From positions 1-64,000 of the forward strand of contig CALJRU010000020.1 in the NCBI GenBank assembly GCA_937976375.1: a stretch of DNA of 64,000 nucleotides, written 5' to 3'. Each line of letters opens with the position of its first letter. Position 1 is the first letter of the stretch. The notes beneath the pieces were generated by a model. It saw only the letters and a list, made by a program, of their open reading frames with translations. It did not search any database and was not told where the DNA came from. Below, piece by piece: positions 1 through 8,464 of the stretch. The stretch is from an uncultured Peptococcaceae bacterium (lineage in GTDB: Bacteria; Bacillota; Peptococcia; Peptococcales; Peptococcaceae). A program made the translations under genes and the position numbers.

Positions 1-1209
1 ATCACAGGTGTCGGGCTGCCACTGATGACCGTCTATGCAACACTGCGCAGTGGTGGTACCATTATGACATTGGCACGCTACGCCGGGCGTCCTTTTGGTC
101 GTTTGCTGGGGCTCATTGTCGTGCTCTCCATCGGGCCAATGTTCGCCATTCCACGTACCGCTGCCACTACTTACGAAGTTGGGGTACATACCTTATTGCC
201 AAATGTGCCAATCCAGGCCAGCTCTATTGTATTTTTCGTCATTGTTTGGGCATTGACCATCAACCGTTCCAAGGTTATTGATCGTCTCGGCAAATACCTC
301 ACGCCATTTCTTCTGCTGACACTTTTCGCCATCGTTGTGGCTGCTATTATTGCGCCAATTGGTGAACCAAGCGCTGCAGCAGAACCTGTCTACACCTTCT
401 CTGGCGGCTTCACCGAAGGCTACCAGACCATGGATGCACTCGCAGCTTCTATGTTCGCAGGTGTTGCATTGTCCAACATTGTTGCCCGCGGCTACAACAA
501 CCGTGAAGAACAGCTTTCCATGAGCATTCGCTGCGGTGTCATTGCAGCCATCCTGCTTGGGCTCGTATACTGCGGGCTCACCTATGGCGGTGCCGGTTCA
601 ACTGGCGCATTCCCTGCTGACATTGACCGCTCCACCTTGCTCGTTCAAATGACTCAAGGGCTTTTGGGCAACATCGGTACCTACTGCCTGTCTGCAGCGG
701 TTATCCTTGCCTGCCTGACTACAGCAGTCGGCCTCACTGTCACCACTGGTGAATACTTCAATGAATTATCAAATGGCAAGCTTTCCTATAAATTGGTTGT
801 CACCCTCACCGTTATTGCAGCGCTGCTGATTTCTGTTCTCGGTGTTACAACCATCATCAATCTGGCTGTGCCATTCCTCAACATGGTTTATCCTGTACTC
901 ATGGCGCTCGTCATCTGCAACTGCTTGGATCGTTTTATTCCTAATAAGAACGCTTATATTGGCGCCCTTATTGGTGCTTTTCTCATCAGCTTCATCGATG
1001 GTCTCTCTGCAGTTGGCAGCCTCGGCATCTCCGCAGGCTGGATCGACAGTCTCCTGGCATTCAAAGCCACCTTGCCGCTGAATACTTTTGGCCTCGCATG
1101 GGTCATTCCAGCCATTGTTCTTGCTGTAATCTTCTCCTTCATCCCACGCCGCAAAAAAGATTCCGAAGAAGTGGTCTTTGAAATCTACGATGAAGGCAGA
1201 GAAGACTAA
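1..1209 (+). CDS. brnQ: Branched-chain amino acid transporter BrnQ (LIV-II), 5' end cut by window
   Basis: This is a cation-coupled importer of leucine, isoleucine and valine in the cytoplasmic membrane. The reading frame is already open at base 1 (ITGVGLPLM...), so the first ~40 residues of the usual ~440 lie outside the window and the ATG at 25 is internal. The motif GPMFAIPRTAATTYE (residues ~46-60 of the visible part) is diagnostic of the LIV-II family, and about ten hydrophobic segments follow, ending in a short charged tail (RRKKDSEEVV). A terminator follows directly, so the gene ends its transcript. The family call is secure; the exact substrate preference is known only from the family. 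Confidence 0.93.
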   Translation: MTGVGLPLMTVYATLRSGGTIMTLARYAGRPFGRLLGLIVVLSIGPMFAIPRTAATTYEVGVHTLLPNVPIQASSIVFFVIVWALTINRSKVIDRLGKYLTPFLLLTLFAIVVAAIIAPIGEPSAAAEPVYTFSGGFTEGYQTMDALAASMFAGVALSNIVARGYNNREEQLSMSIRCGVIAAILLGLVYCGLTYGGAGSTGAFPADIDRSTLLVQMTQGLLGNIGTYCLSAAVILACLTTAVGLTVTTGEYFNELSNGKLSYKLVVTLTVIAALLISVLGVTTIINLAVPFLNMVYPVLMALVICNCLDRFIPNKNAYIGALIGAFLISFIDGLSAVGSLGISAGWIDSLLAFKATLPLNTFGLAWVIPAIVLAVIFSFIPRRKKDSEEVVFEIYDEGRED

Positions 1210-1227
1210 ATATTGTATGACGCGTTC

Positions 1228-1262
1228 ATAGGCCTCCTCTTATGGAGGTCTATTTTTTATTT
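1228..1262 (+). terminator. Rho-independent terminator after brnQ
   Basis: A 10-bp stem (ATAGGCCTCC / GGAGGTCTAT, one G-T pair) is followed by TTTTTTATTTT, 19 nt after the brnQ stop codon. Confidence 0.85.
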
Positions 1263-1367
1263 TCATTGCATCAAAGCACCTTATCCATATCTTTCTCTTT
1301 AATTATCAGACTTTACATAGTCTTTTCATTTTTGTTTATATTTCCACTGATTTTCATCAATATTCTA

Positions 1368-1376
1368 TGGTATAAT
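1368..1376 (+). promoter_or_regulatory. Extended -10 promoter for the polyphosphate gene pair
   Basis: TGGTATAAT is a perfect extended -10 element (TGn + TATAAT) about 50 nt before the ribosome site AAAGGGGA (1409-1416). No good -35 is seen at the normal distance, which is usual for extended -10 promoters. Confidence 0.6.
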
Positions 1377-1425
1377 AGATTATAAGCATGATTTCTTAAA
1401 CATATTGCAAAGGGGATGGTACTAT

Positions 1426-3003
1426 ATGTTAAAGAAAATGGCGTTCTCGAAAGATGATCCTCTGCTGGCGATGAAGACGTCTGATCTTGGAAGTCAGCTT
1501 GGCGCTTTGCAGCGTGAGTTGAAGGATACGGATCGCAGCCTGCTGATTATTTTGTCTGGCTGGGAAGTTACCGGGAAAGGTCAGATCCTGAACGATTTGG
1601 TGCGTGAGTTGGACCCTCGCTACTATCATCTGTCTCAATTCGATGATGCAACAGAGGAAGACAATAAGCACCCAATGCTGTGGCGTTTTTTCCTGGCGTT
1701 TCCAACGCATGGTCGCGTGGGGATTTTTGACCATAGTTTTTACCGCGAGCTGCTGCATCATCCAGATATTTCAAATCTGGATTTTCTGCGTTCGGTACGT
1801 GATATTACCTTTACAGAACGATTGCTCACCAACGATGGCTGTCTGGTCATGAAGTTTTTCCTTGATCAAACAGAAAAACAAATGGCAGAAGCCTTAGATG
1901 CACTGAGCAAAGACAAAAACCGCAGCTTTCTCTTGGAAGACTTTGACAATTATCAGCTGAAACATTACAACAAATTTAACGCACATTTTGAACGCGTTCT
2001 TAATAACACAACCACGCTGTCCTGTCCATGGCGAGTCATCGATGCCTCCGACAAAAAGATGGCTTCAAAGCAAATTTTGGCGACATTGATTCGCTGTTTG
2101 GAATGGCATCTGGACAAACCTGCAGAGACTTGTGCGGAACCGCTGCCACCAGTGGTTTACAATCCATTGGCAAACGTGGACCTGAAGAAAACACTTCCAG
2201 ATGAAGAATACCGCGCAAAGCTGCGCCCATTGCAGAAAGAAGCCGCGGCACTGCTCTACCAGCTCTATCTGCACCGCATTCCTGCTATTATCGTATTCGA
2301 AGGAACGGATGCATCCGGCAAAGGCGGCTGCATCAAACGCCTTACACGCCTGATGGACCCACGCACCTACAGTGTGGCAACAACAGCGGCACCAACAAAA
2401 TACGAACTGGATCACCACTATCTGTGGCGTTTTTACCGCACATTCCCAACGCCTGGACATCTCACCATCTATGACCGCAGCTGGTATGGCCGTGTGATGG
2501 TCGAACGTATCGAGGGATTCACGTCCACGCAGCGTTGGCAGGAAGCCTACACTGAAATCAACGAAATGGAAGCCACGCTAGTAGAAGATGGCTATATTCT
2601 TCTGAAGTTCTTGTTGATCATTGATAAAGAAGAACAGCTGGCACGTTTCAAAGACCGTGAAAACACACCGGAAAAGCACTACAAGATCACCGATGAAGAC
2701 TGGCGCAACCACGATAAGTTTGACGAATACGTGGAAGCCATGAACGATATGATCGTGCGTACATCAACCAGTGTCGCACCTTGGATTGTCATGCCAAGCA
2801 TGGACAAGCGCTATGCGCGCATTCACGTGCTTGAACATTTTATCGACGCAGCACGCACCGCCTTTGAAAAGAGGGGCATCAAAGTAGACGTGCCAAAAGC
2901 GCTGATGGAAGAAACTGAGCACGATATTCATGCAGAAAATAAAGTGAAGACGAAACAGAAGGAAAAGAAAGCAGAGTCAAACGGAACACAACAAAAGGGG
3001 TAA
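1426..3003 (+). CDS. pap: Two-domain polyphosphate:AMP phosphotransferase (PPK2 class II)
   Basis: It transfers phosphate between polyphosphate and AMP/ADP in the cytoplasm. I start at ATG 1426 because AAAGGGGA sits 9 nt upstream; an in-frame TTG at 1405 lies in front of that site. The 525-residue protein holds two PPK2 folds. The N-terminal one has an altered P-loop (SGWEVTGKG, ~44-52) and a degenerate lid (FDHSFYRELL). The C-terminal one has an intact Walker A (GTDASGKG, ~293-300) and Walker B/lid (YDRSWYGRVMVERIEGF, ~347-363). One active and one inactive domain is the known architecture of the Acinetobacter Pap enzyme. The C-terminus ends in a Lys-rich tail. The Lys-rich gene follows after 6 nt, so the two are probably co-transcribed. 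Confidence 0.92.
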   Translation: MLKKMAFSKDDPLLAMKTSDLGSQLGALQRELKDTDRSLLIILSGWEVTGKGQILNDLVRELDPRYYHLSQFDDATEEDNKHPMLWRFFLAFPTHGRVGIFDHSFYRELLHHPDISNLDFLRSVRDITFTERLLTNDGCLVMKFFLDQTEKQMAEALDALSKDKNRSFLLEDFDNYQLKHYNKFNAHFERVLNNTTTLSCPWRVIDASDKKMASKQILATLIRCLEWHLDKPAETCAEPLPPVVYNPLANVDLKKTLPDEEYRAKLRPLQKEAAALLYQLYLHRIPAIIVFEGTDASGKGGCIKRLTRLMDPRTYSVATTAAPTKYELDHHYLWRFYRTFPTPGHLTIYDRSWYGRVMVERIEGFTSTQRWQEAYTEINEMEATLVEDGYILLKFLLIIDKEEQLARFKDRENTPEKHYKITDEDWRNHDKFDEYVEAMNDMIVRTSTSVAPWIVMPSMDKRYARIHVLEHFIDAARTAFEKRGIKVDVPKALMEETEHDIHAENKVKTKQKEKKAESNGTQQKG

Positions 3004-3009
3004 TGTGAA

Positions 3010-3435
3010 ATGAAACAATTTGACGAGCAAAACACCGATGTTTCAACTGAAACGTCAACACTTGATGCCATTCTCATCGAAGGCAGCGAAAATGCCATCC
3101 TTCATGAAGAGGTCATCGTGCAGGAACCAGCGAAAGACGATTTGGAGGAAGTTGTCGCCACGCCTGAAGAAGATAGCACCACAGGAGATGCCATCTCCCC
3201 AATAGAAGACGACAAGAAAAAGAAGAAAAAAGGCAAAGACAAAAAGAAGGATAAGAAAAAGGATAAAAAGCACAAAAAGAGCAAAAAAGAGAAAGAAGAT
3301 AAAAAAGCCAAAAAAGGCGATAAAAAAGATAAAGACAAAAAGGAAAACAAAGACAGCAAGAAAAAAGATAAAAAGAAGAAAGACGGCAAAAAAGATAAGA
3401 AAAAAGACAAACCTGCTGAAGCCGTTGAAGATTAA
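3010..3435 (+). CDS. Small protein with acidic N-terminus and lysine-rich repetitive C-terminus
   Basis: It has 141 residues and no signal peptide or membrane segment. Residues ~1-65 are acidic and contain no known domain. From ~66 to the end the chain is almost only Lys with Asp/Glu spacers (KKKDKK-type low-complexity repeats), closing with PAEAVED. AAGGGG lies 9 nt before the ATG. It sits 6 nt downstream of the polyphosphate phosphotransferase and shares its transcript, ending in a strong terminator. The function is not known. Because lysine-rich acidic tracts can bind polyphosphate or carry it (Lys polyphosphorylation of PASK-type tracts in other organisms), a polyphosphate-related role is a reasonable inference. 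The antisense frame is open only because of the base skew. Confidence 0.8.
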   Translation: MKQFDEQNTDVSTETSTLDAILIEGSENAILHEEVIVQEPAKDDLEEVVATPEEDSTTGDAISPIEDDKKKKKKGKDKKKDKKKDKKHKKSKKEKEDKKAKKGDKKDKDKKENKDSKKKDKKKKDGKKDKKKDKPAEAVED

Positions 3436-3441
3436 GACATC

Positions 3442-3477
3442 AAAGCCCCCATCCCTCGGGATGAGGGGCTTTTTTCT
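3442..3477 (+). terminator. Terminator after the Lys-rich gene
   Basis: A G+C-rich hairpin (AAGCCCCCATCCC paired to GGGATGAGGGGCTT, one bulged A) is followed by a run of T. Confidence 0.9.
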
Positions 3478-3515
3478 GTACAAGTTTTGCTCGATTCCCG
3501 CATTACAGCACAATG

Positions 3516-3524
3516 TGCTATAAT
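3516..3524 (+). promoter_or_regulatory. Extended -10 promoter for the patatin gene
   Basis: TGCTATAAT (TGn + TATAAT) lies about 20 nt before the ribosome site AAAGGAG at 3544-3550. Confidence 0.6.
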
Positions 3525-3558
3525 AAACCCAACACCATTCAACAAAGGAGCATCCCTC

Positions 3559-4431
3559 ATGCAACATTTCATCGAAAACACAGCTTTAATCTGCGAAGGC
3601 GGTGGCATGCGTGCTGCATACTCTGGCGGCATCGCCAGCATCTTCCTGGAACACGATATTTATTTCCCTTATATCACGGGCGTCAGTGCTGGTACTTCTA
3701 TTGCCGTTTGCTACACGCTGCGCAACATTCCGCGTTTGCATCGGTGCTTTATTGATATTGCCGGCGACCCAAACTTCATTGGCGCCAAACATTTCCTGCG
3801 CGGCCATGGTTATTTCAATTCTCATTATATTTATGAAGAAGCCTTCTTTGACGACGACCATGCACAACACAGCTGGGATACGTTCTGCAACAGTCCATCC
3901 GAAGTGGTATTATCCGCATTTAACGCTGAAACCGGAAATTTACGCTATTGGCACAAAGCTGATATTCACAGCTATGGCGATCTTTGCCGGGTCTGCCGCG
4001 CCTCCAGCTCACTGCCAGTGGTCATGCCATCCACCTATATTGATGGCCAGGCTTATGTAGACGGCGGCGTGCGTGAAGGCTTTGTGCTGCAGCCCGCCAT
4101 TGATGCAGGCATTGAACGCTTCGTCATCCTGCCAACCCACGTGCGCGGATTCCGCCGCGAACCATCGAAAAACATGGGTTTGACCAAGGCACTGTATCAC
4201 AATTACCCAAAAGTTGTCGAAGCAATGGAAACCCGCGCTGACAATTATAACCGCCAGATGGATTTCATTGATCAGCTTGAGCAGGAAGGCCGCGCCCTTG
4301 TGCTTTATCCTGAAGAAATGCCAATTGACCGCACCGAACATGACACCACCAAGCTCGAAGACGCCTGGCAGAAAGGCCGCGCACAAGCGACACGCAACCT
4401 CGACCAATGGCTGGCTTGGATGGAACAATAA
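3559..4431 (+). CDS. Patatin-like phospholipase family protein
   Basis: It is a predicted lipid acyl hydrolase of the bacterial patatin (YjjU-like) group, 290 residues. ATG 3559 is chosen because AAAGGAG lies 8 nt upstream; the open frame extends further 5' but crosses the promoter. The oxyanion loop GGGMRAAYSGG is near residue 13. The nucleophile is Ser43 in GVSAG, and the catalytic Asp is Asp168 in VDGG, so the Ser-Asp dyad is intact. The C-terminal ~90 residues are charged and helical, as in this subfamily. No signal peptide is seen, so it acts in the cytoplasm. It is a single-gene transcript. The natural lipid cannot be read from the sequence. Confidence 0.88.
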   Translation: MQHFIENTALICEGGGMRAAYSGGIASIFLEHDIYFPYITGVSAGTSIAVCYTLRNIPRLHRCFIDIAGDPNFIGAKHFLRGHGYFNSHYIYEEAFFDDDHAQHSWDTFCNSPSEVVLSAFNAETGNLRYWHKADIHSYGDLCRVCRASSSLPVVMPSTYIDGQAYVDGGVREGFVLQPAIDAGIERFVILPTHVRGFRREPSKNMGLTKALYHNYPKVVEAMETRADNYNRQMDFIDQLEQEGRALVLYPEEMPIDRTEHDTTKLEDAWQKGRAQATRNLDQWLAWMEQ

Positions 4432-4440
4432 TAATTGATA

Positions 4441-4483
4441 CAACAAAAGAACCTGACGCAAAATGCGTCAGGTTCTTTTGTTG
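4441..4483. terminator. Bidirectional terminator between convergent genes
   Basis: A 20-bp perfect inverted repeat (CAACAAAAGAACCTGACGCA and its complement, 3-nt loop AAA) separates the patatin gene (+) from the gene remnant ending at 4485 (-). The A- and T-rich ends serve both strands. Confidence 0.9.
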
Positions 4484-4484
4484 T

Positions 4485-5222
4485 TTACCATTGAAAGGCA
4501 ATTGGATGAGAAATTGTTTCCAGCTGTCCATCGTTCATGGTCAGCACCGTTGCCAGATTCGTGCCAGTTTTCGAAACTGGTTTCAAGGCGGTGATGCCGG
4601 ATTCTCCGTCGGCCATGGTCGTTTCAATGAAGTCACTTGGAAGGTATTGCAGCGCCTCGCCGTCCGAATGTGCATTGATGTTGGTCGTCGCATGCACTTC
4701 GCCTGTTTCAAGATCAAGCACGGGCAGTGCATATGGTGCGCCCATGCCCCACGCATCAAGGCCAATATGGTTATCATCAAGAACAATCGGATGGCCAAGA
4801 CTGACCTCATGACCTGCAAACGGCGGCAAATCCGTATCAATCCGATACTTCCATTCGTCCTGCGCCAAATCGTATACCCAGAGTTCTTCTGGACCGATGG
4901 TCATATCCTGAATGAGTTCCGTCATGATCAAATAGTCGCCCGCAATAACCGGTCCAAGAAGGTTGTACCCCTGGGACAGGTTGCTGATTTTTTCGCTTTT
5001 CAGGTCATAGCAGAACACATCGCCGTAGCGGACTGTTTCGCCCCACTCATTATCCGGATCGTCCAATGTCTCCAGGTTCTCGGTCCTAGACCACACGGCC
5101 ACACGATCTCCCAGCGCTACCTGCATGGTTGCGCCAAAGCCATCTTCGGCCGGGCTGCTGTCGAGCAATGTCTTCTCACCTGTATCAGAACGATAGAGCC
5201 ACACCTCGACAGCATCGCTAGA
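4485..5222 (-). pseudogene. 3' remnant of a beta-propeller-like protein
   Basis: About 245 residues of sequence look like TolB/WD40-type propeller blades: repeated patterns such as VEVWLYRSDTGE, GDRVAVWSR, YGDVFCYDLKSEKI, ELWVYDLAQDEW and VLDLETGEVH, each a 'value-label' strand pair. It ends in a normal stop just before the shared terminator. At the 5' side the propeller sequence begins abruptly at ~5222, where it runs straight into the truncated metallopeptidase gene. The only available start (ATG 5273) lies in DNA that codes for the other protein in another frame. It is more GC-rich than its right-hand neighbour. I read it as a backbone gene beheaded by a rearrangement. Confidence 0.65.
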
Positions 5223-5871
5223 TGCATTCATGAGCAATGGTAAAATTCTTAGTACCTTCTGGCCGTTCTTCAATATATCGCTGATTTAAAATAAGCATTC
5301 CTCGAAATATATCATTTCCATCCCCGGCAAAAAATAATTGGCCAAAATTGTCAGCAGGCATTTCAACATAATTGATATACAATCCCATATCATAGGCAAT
5401 GTCTTCGATGGGAAGAGCCATTGGCTCCATTAACGCATTTGGGCAGTGTTTCATCAAAAAAATTTCTGCTATTCTATCCAGATCTTTCTCACCAATATAA
5501 GGTATGATATCGTCTGTATCTTGTTCTAACAGATAAGCACTTTCCGAATACTCTTCTATACAATATATGTGCAAATTATACAATTTTTCGTCCAAACTGC
5601 TGGTAAGAAAAACTTTGTACCAGCATTCATGGCCATCAACAGAGATATTACGCAACCCCCATTGAGGATCTTCATAATGAATATCATAAAATAAGAAGCA
5701 TTGAATAGCTACAGAAAAGCAAAGAGAAGCATTGCCGTTATCTTCGAAAAAAACATCTACAATTTTATAATCAAAGCCCGGCTCGCTTCCTGACCATACT
5801 AAATTTCTATCCCCTAAAGATTTTCCAATGGCTTCACAAACAATTCTATCCTCAAGAAGCTCGTAAAACAT
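5218..5871 (-). pseudogene. Truncated ImmA/IrrE-type metallopeptidase
   Basis: 217 residues remain. The last residues, TKNFTIAHECI, match the start of the ImmA/IrrE zinc motif HExxH, where the third ligand would be the next residue. The frame hits a stop immediately after HECI, exactly where the propeller remnant begins. The catalytic His and the whole C-terminal half are therefore missing. The preceding part (LLEDRIVCEAIG..., acidic, AT-rich) is less conserved. The ATG at 5871 has only a poor ribosome site (AAAGGC directly adjacent) and an in-frame stop lies 39 nt upstream, so the 5' end may be damaged too. ImmA/IrrE proteins commonly act as repressor-cleaving peptidases of mobile elements, which fits the island edge. 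Confidence 0.6.
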
Positions 5872-6342
5872 GCCTTTATAGTAATAATCTATATACGAAG
5901 CAAATTATCTACTAAATTGTGACATACATTTTCCCTTTCTAAGGTTTATCCGAAATCGCTATAACCCAATAACTTATATAATTTCTTCTAAATACTACTT
6001 AAAATACATGACCTTTGGCTACAATAAAACCTCTTCAAGTCCAAGAAAAAATCCATGTTCTAATAGTCATGCGCCACTGCTCGTTTAGTTTACAAAAATC
6101 TTTGCTTCATAAAATTCCAGATGAAACACGAGCATGCGTCCCTTTGTTGATTAAAAAATTTCTTTCAGTATGAGGCATGCCCATTTGTTATAGTTATTTT
6201 GATTATTTCCGAAATTCAAAAAAAGTCAAATATTTTCTAATATAAATTTCTGCCTTCACAAGTCATACCTCCTTAATAAAGGTTTATTAAACCAGACTAA
6301 CCGAACGCAATATACATTGTTCTGCAGCCAACAATTTTACTC
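5872..6342. other. AT-rich gene-free stretch between LysR and the peptidase remnant
   Basis: No convincing gene is seen in these 471 bases. On the minus strand there is a strong ribosome site (AAGGAGGT, complement of ~6263-6270) before an 18-codon GTG frame (6203-6259) that resembles nothing I know. The rest is low-complexity AT-rich DNA with scattered stops, probably decayed island sequence. Confidence 0.5.
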
Positions 6343-7251
6343 TTAATTTTTCATTAAAGTTTTGACGATATTTATATAGCTTAAAACCCTTTCTGTTGCT
6401 TGCCCTTTGGGACAAATTGCAATTGCTGTCTGTACAAACCTATCATCCATCGGTACGCAAGCTAAGGAGTCAGGATAAGTACTTGCTACATTCTCCAATG
6501 TGAACGAAATAGCATTTTCTTCCAGCAAATATTTCATCAATAATTGCCAGTCTGTAACTCTTGATACATGCAGTCGATTGCATTCATCTACTAATTCATG
6601 GTTAATGACATCCAGCACATATGTTCCTGAATAGTTGAAAAAGCACAGTAAATATCTTTTTATTTTATGTATATCCAATTGCTCACATCGTGCCAGAGGA
6701 TGATCTTTTCTCATCAATGCTACGACGCGAAGGTCACACAAATAAAACGATTCAAACGATCGTCCTACCTGCGTACAGTACCATTTATCTGCTTCATTTA
6801 AAATACGAAAATGCGAAAGGAGACCTACATCTAAATTTTTATCGATCACACGCTTGACGATCTCTTCATTAAGAACTGCGCTAAAAAAGACACATTTGTT
6901 CCCTTGATTAGCTATTTCATAAAGGTTGTAACTTTTTCCCAATATTGATTCAAAAATACGTGTTGCACCTACTAATAACGCTTCTTCATTATCATCATCA
7001 AGTACAATCTTATTTTTCATCGCCTCATAACTTTGTACGATCTCTACAATATGCGGATAGCACCATTCTCCGAATGCAGTTAATGACACACCTTTCTTTG
7101 ATCTATTAAATAAAGGCTGTCCTAGTTCCGCTTCCAATTTATCAATATTCGCACGCAGACTAGGTTGTTTTAGATATAGATTTTCTGCAGCTTTTGTAAA
7201 GCTTTTTGTTTTTACCGCTTCAATAACACAATAACATTGTTCTGTGCGCAT
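6343..7251 (-). CDS. LysR-family transcriptional regulator (cassette A)
   Basis: 302 residues. The N-terminal winged helix-turn-helix has the family pattern (SFTKAAENLYLKQPSL, ~18-33; LFNRSKKGVSLTAFG, ~52-66). The C-terminal ligand-binding domain (~90-300) follows. AAGGGGT lies just before the ATG. It is the last gene of the island's minus-strand gene run, 182 nt after the GcvT-like gene, so it is either in the same transcript or driven by the gap. By position it should control cassette A in response to a pathway compound; that is inference. A second LysR protein guards cassette B, but the two are not close copies. Confidence 0.9.
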   Translation of the reverse strand: MRTEQCYCVIEAVKTKSFTKAAENLYLKQPSLRANIDKLEAELGQPLFNRSKKGVSLTAFGEWCYPHIVEIVQSYEAMKNKIVLDDDNEEALLVGATRIFESILGKSYNLYEIANQGNKCVFFSAVLNEEIVKRVIDKNLDVGLLSHFRILNEADKWYCTQVGRSFESFYLCDLRVVALMRKDHPLARCEQLDIHKIKRYLLCFFNYSGTYVLDVINHELVDECNRLHVSRVTDWQLLMKYLLEENAISFTLENVASTYPDSLACVPMDDRFVQTAIAICPKGQATERVLSYINIVKTLMKN

Positions 7252-7433
7252 AGACCCACCCCTTATGCTATTTGATTTTCTATAAATAAGTCATCATATT
7301 TATTTTACTCTCTTCTACATATTTGATAAACCACTAATATAAACGTCGCAAATCTATTTCAATAAAATAGGAGCGATAAGCGATACTATATTATTAATCT
7401 AAAAAGTATCACCCATTCACTCCATTTATGTTT

Positions 7434-8450
7434 TTATATCCACTTCTTATCCGTTATGATTGCATCATAACCATGAATCTTTAGTTTGTCCCCCATTTTG
7501 AGTACTCCTTTTTGTGCTAAAATGTATCCATTGTTGACATCTTTTACATAGGAATAAACGAATTTAACAACCCAACCTATTTCCTCTCCATCAATAAAGA
7601 CAGGTTCACCAGGTCCACCAAGATGTCGCGAGCGGATATATACATCCGCTTCTGGCACTTCGAATCCAACCATTTCTCTTTCTGGACCAATTTCCTTGAC
7701 CTTTAATAACGCATCTTTTCCAATAAAACTCTTGTCCCAGTTAATGTTCGTCTCTAATCCAACTTCAAAAGGATTTGTGTGAGCAAGATCCCTCATATAA
7801 TAAAAACCACTTTCTGTGGGTAACGTCCACGCCATAATCTGGAAATCTGTAACCTGTCGTCCGCCATACTCCTGAGCTGTCGAACGTAATACTGATTCTA
7901 CCACCTCCGTATCCGCACTATGGCAGTAAATTTCAAAGCCCCATTTTTCTCCTGTGAACCCTCCTCGATTGACGAATACTTCTTTATCTTTAATCATATT
8001 TTTCATAAAGCTAAAATATTTCAACTCATCGATTGGCATAGCCGTCAGAGACGCAACCATATTCTTAGATTTTGGGCCTTGAACAGCGAACATATTCCAT
8101 TCATCCGTCACATTATTAAATTGTACATCGTATCCCACTTTATGACTTTCCAACCAGGTAAAAGTTTGTCTTAAAAAAAGCGTAGAGATCCAAAATTTAT
8201 TTTCTTCTAATCTCATTACGATGACATCATCAACAATTTCTCCATCATCATTCAACATTGTTGTATAACGATCTTTGCCAACTTTAAGTGTTGCAATGTT
8301 ATTAGGATAAATATAATCCAAGAATTTTGCAGCATCAGTTCCAGTTATTTCTAATAATTGATGGGTCCAGAAATACCATCCTACACTTTGACGCACCGCC
8401 ATGTGTTCAGAACGTTTCATATCATCATATTTATACACATTTTTATACAT
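7434..8450 (-). CDS. GcvT-like tetrahydrofolate-dependent methyl/aminomethyltransferase
   Basis: 338 residues of the aminomethyltransferase/DMSP-demethylase/YgfZ superfamily. Visible hallmarks are the N-terminal domain pattern (GTDAAKFLDYIYPNNI...MLNDDGEIVDDVIVMRL), VQGPKSK (~125), GFTGEKWGFEIYC (~165-177) and a C-terminal barrel with PVFIDGEEIGWV. AAGGGGAGGG lies 7 nt before the ATG. There are no gcvH or gcvP neighbours, so it is unlikely to be the glycine cleavage T protein. Stand-alone members demethylate methylated substrates (DMSP, methoxyaromatics, betaines) to methyl-THF. It follows the Cys-rich gene at 14 nt, so the two are probably functionally coupled. Confidence 0.8.
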   Translation of the reverse strand: MYKNVYKYDDMKRSEHMAVRQSVGWYFWTHQLLEITGTDAAKFLDYIYPNNIATLKVGKDRYTTMLNDDGEIVDDVIVMRLEENKFWISTLFLRQTFTWLESHKVGYDVQFNNVTDEWNMFAVQGPKSKNMVASLTAMPIDELKYFSFMKNMIKDKEVFVNRGGFTGEKWGFEIYCHSADTEVVESVLRSTAQEYGGRQVTDFQIMAWTLPTESGFYYMRDLAHTNPFEVGLETNINWDKSFIGKDALLKVKEIGPEREMVGFEVPEADVYIRSRHLGGPGEPVFIDGEEIGWVVKFVYSYVKDVNNGYILAQKGVLKMGDKLKIHGYDAIITDKKWI

Positions 8451-8464
8451 ATTGTTCCCTCCCC

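Noticed and set aside
1405..1425. TTG start extending the polyphosphate photransferase gene by seven codons
   Set aside because: The extension contains the ribosome site of the ATG at 1426.
3055..3567. Phe/Leu-rich minus-strand frame opposite the Lys-rich gene
   Set aside because: It is the complement of AAA/AAG codons and only looks like a membrane protein.
4407..5243. Plus-strand frame of 278 codons
   Set aside because: It begins inside the patatin gene, crosses a strong terminator and is antisense to the beta-propeller remnant.
6203..6259. 18-codon GTG frame with a perfect AAGGAGGT site on the minus strand
   Set aside because: Too short to judge, no similarity recognised; it could be a leader peptide relic but nothing else supports it.
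7434..8450. Glycine cleavage T protein (gcvT)
   Set aside because: No gcvH, gcvP or lipoate genes nearby and its neighbours belong to another pathway, so a stand-alone methyltransferase is preferred.
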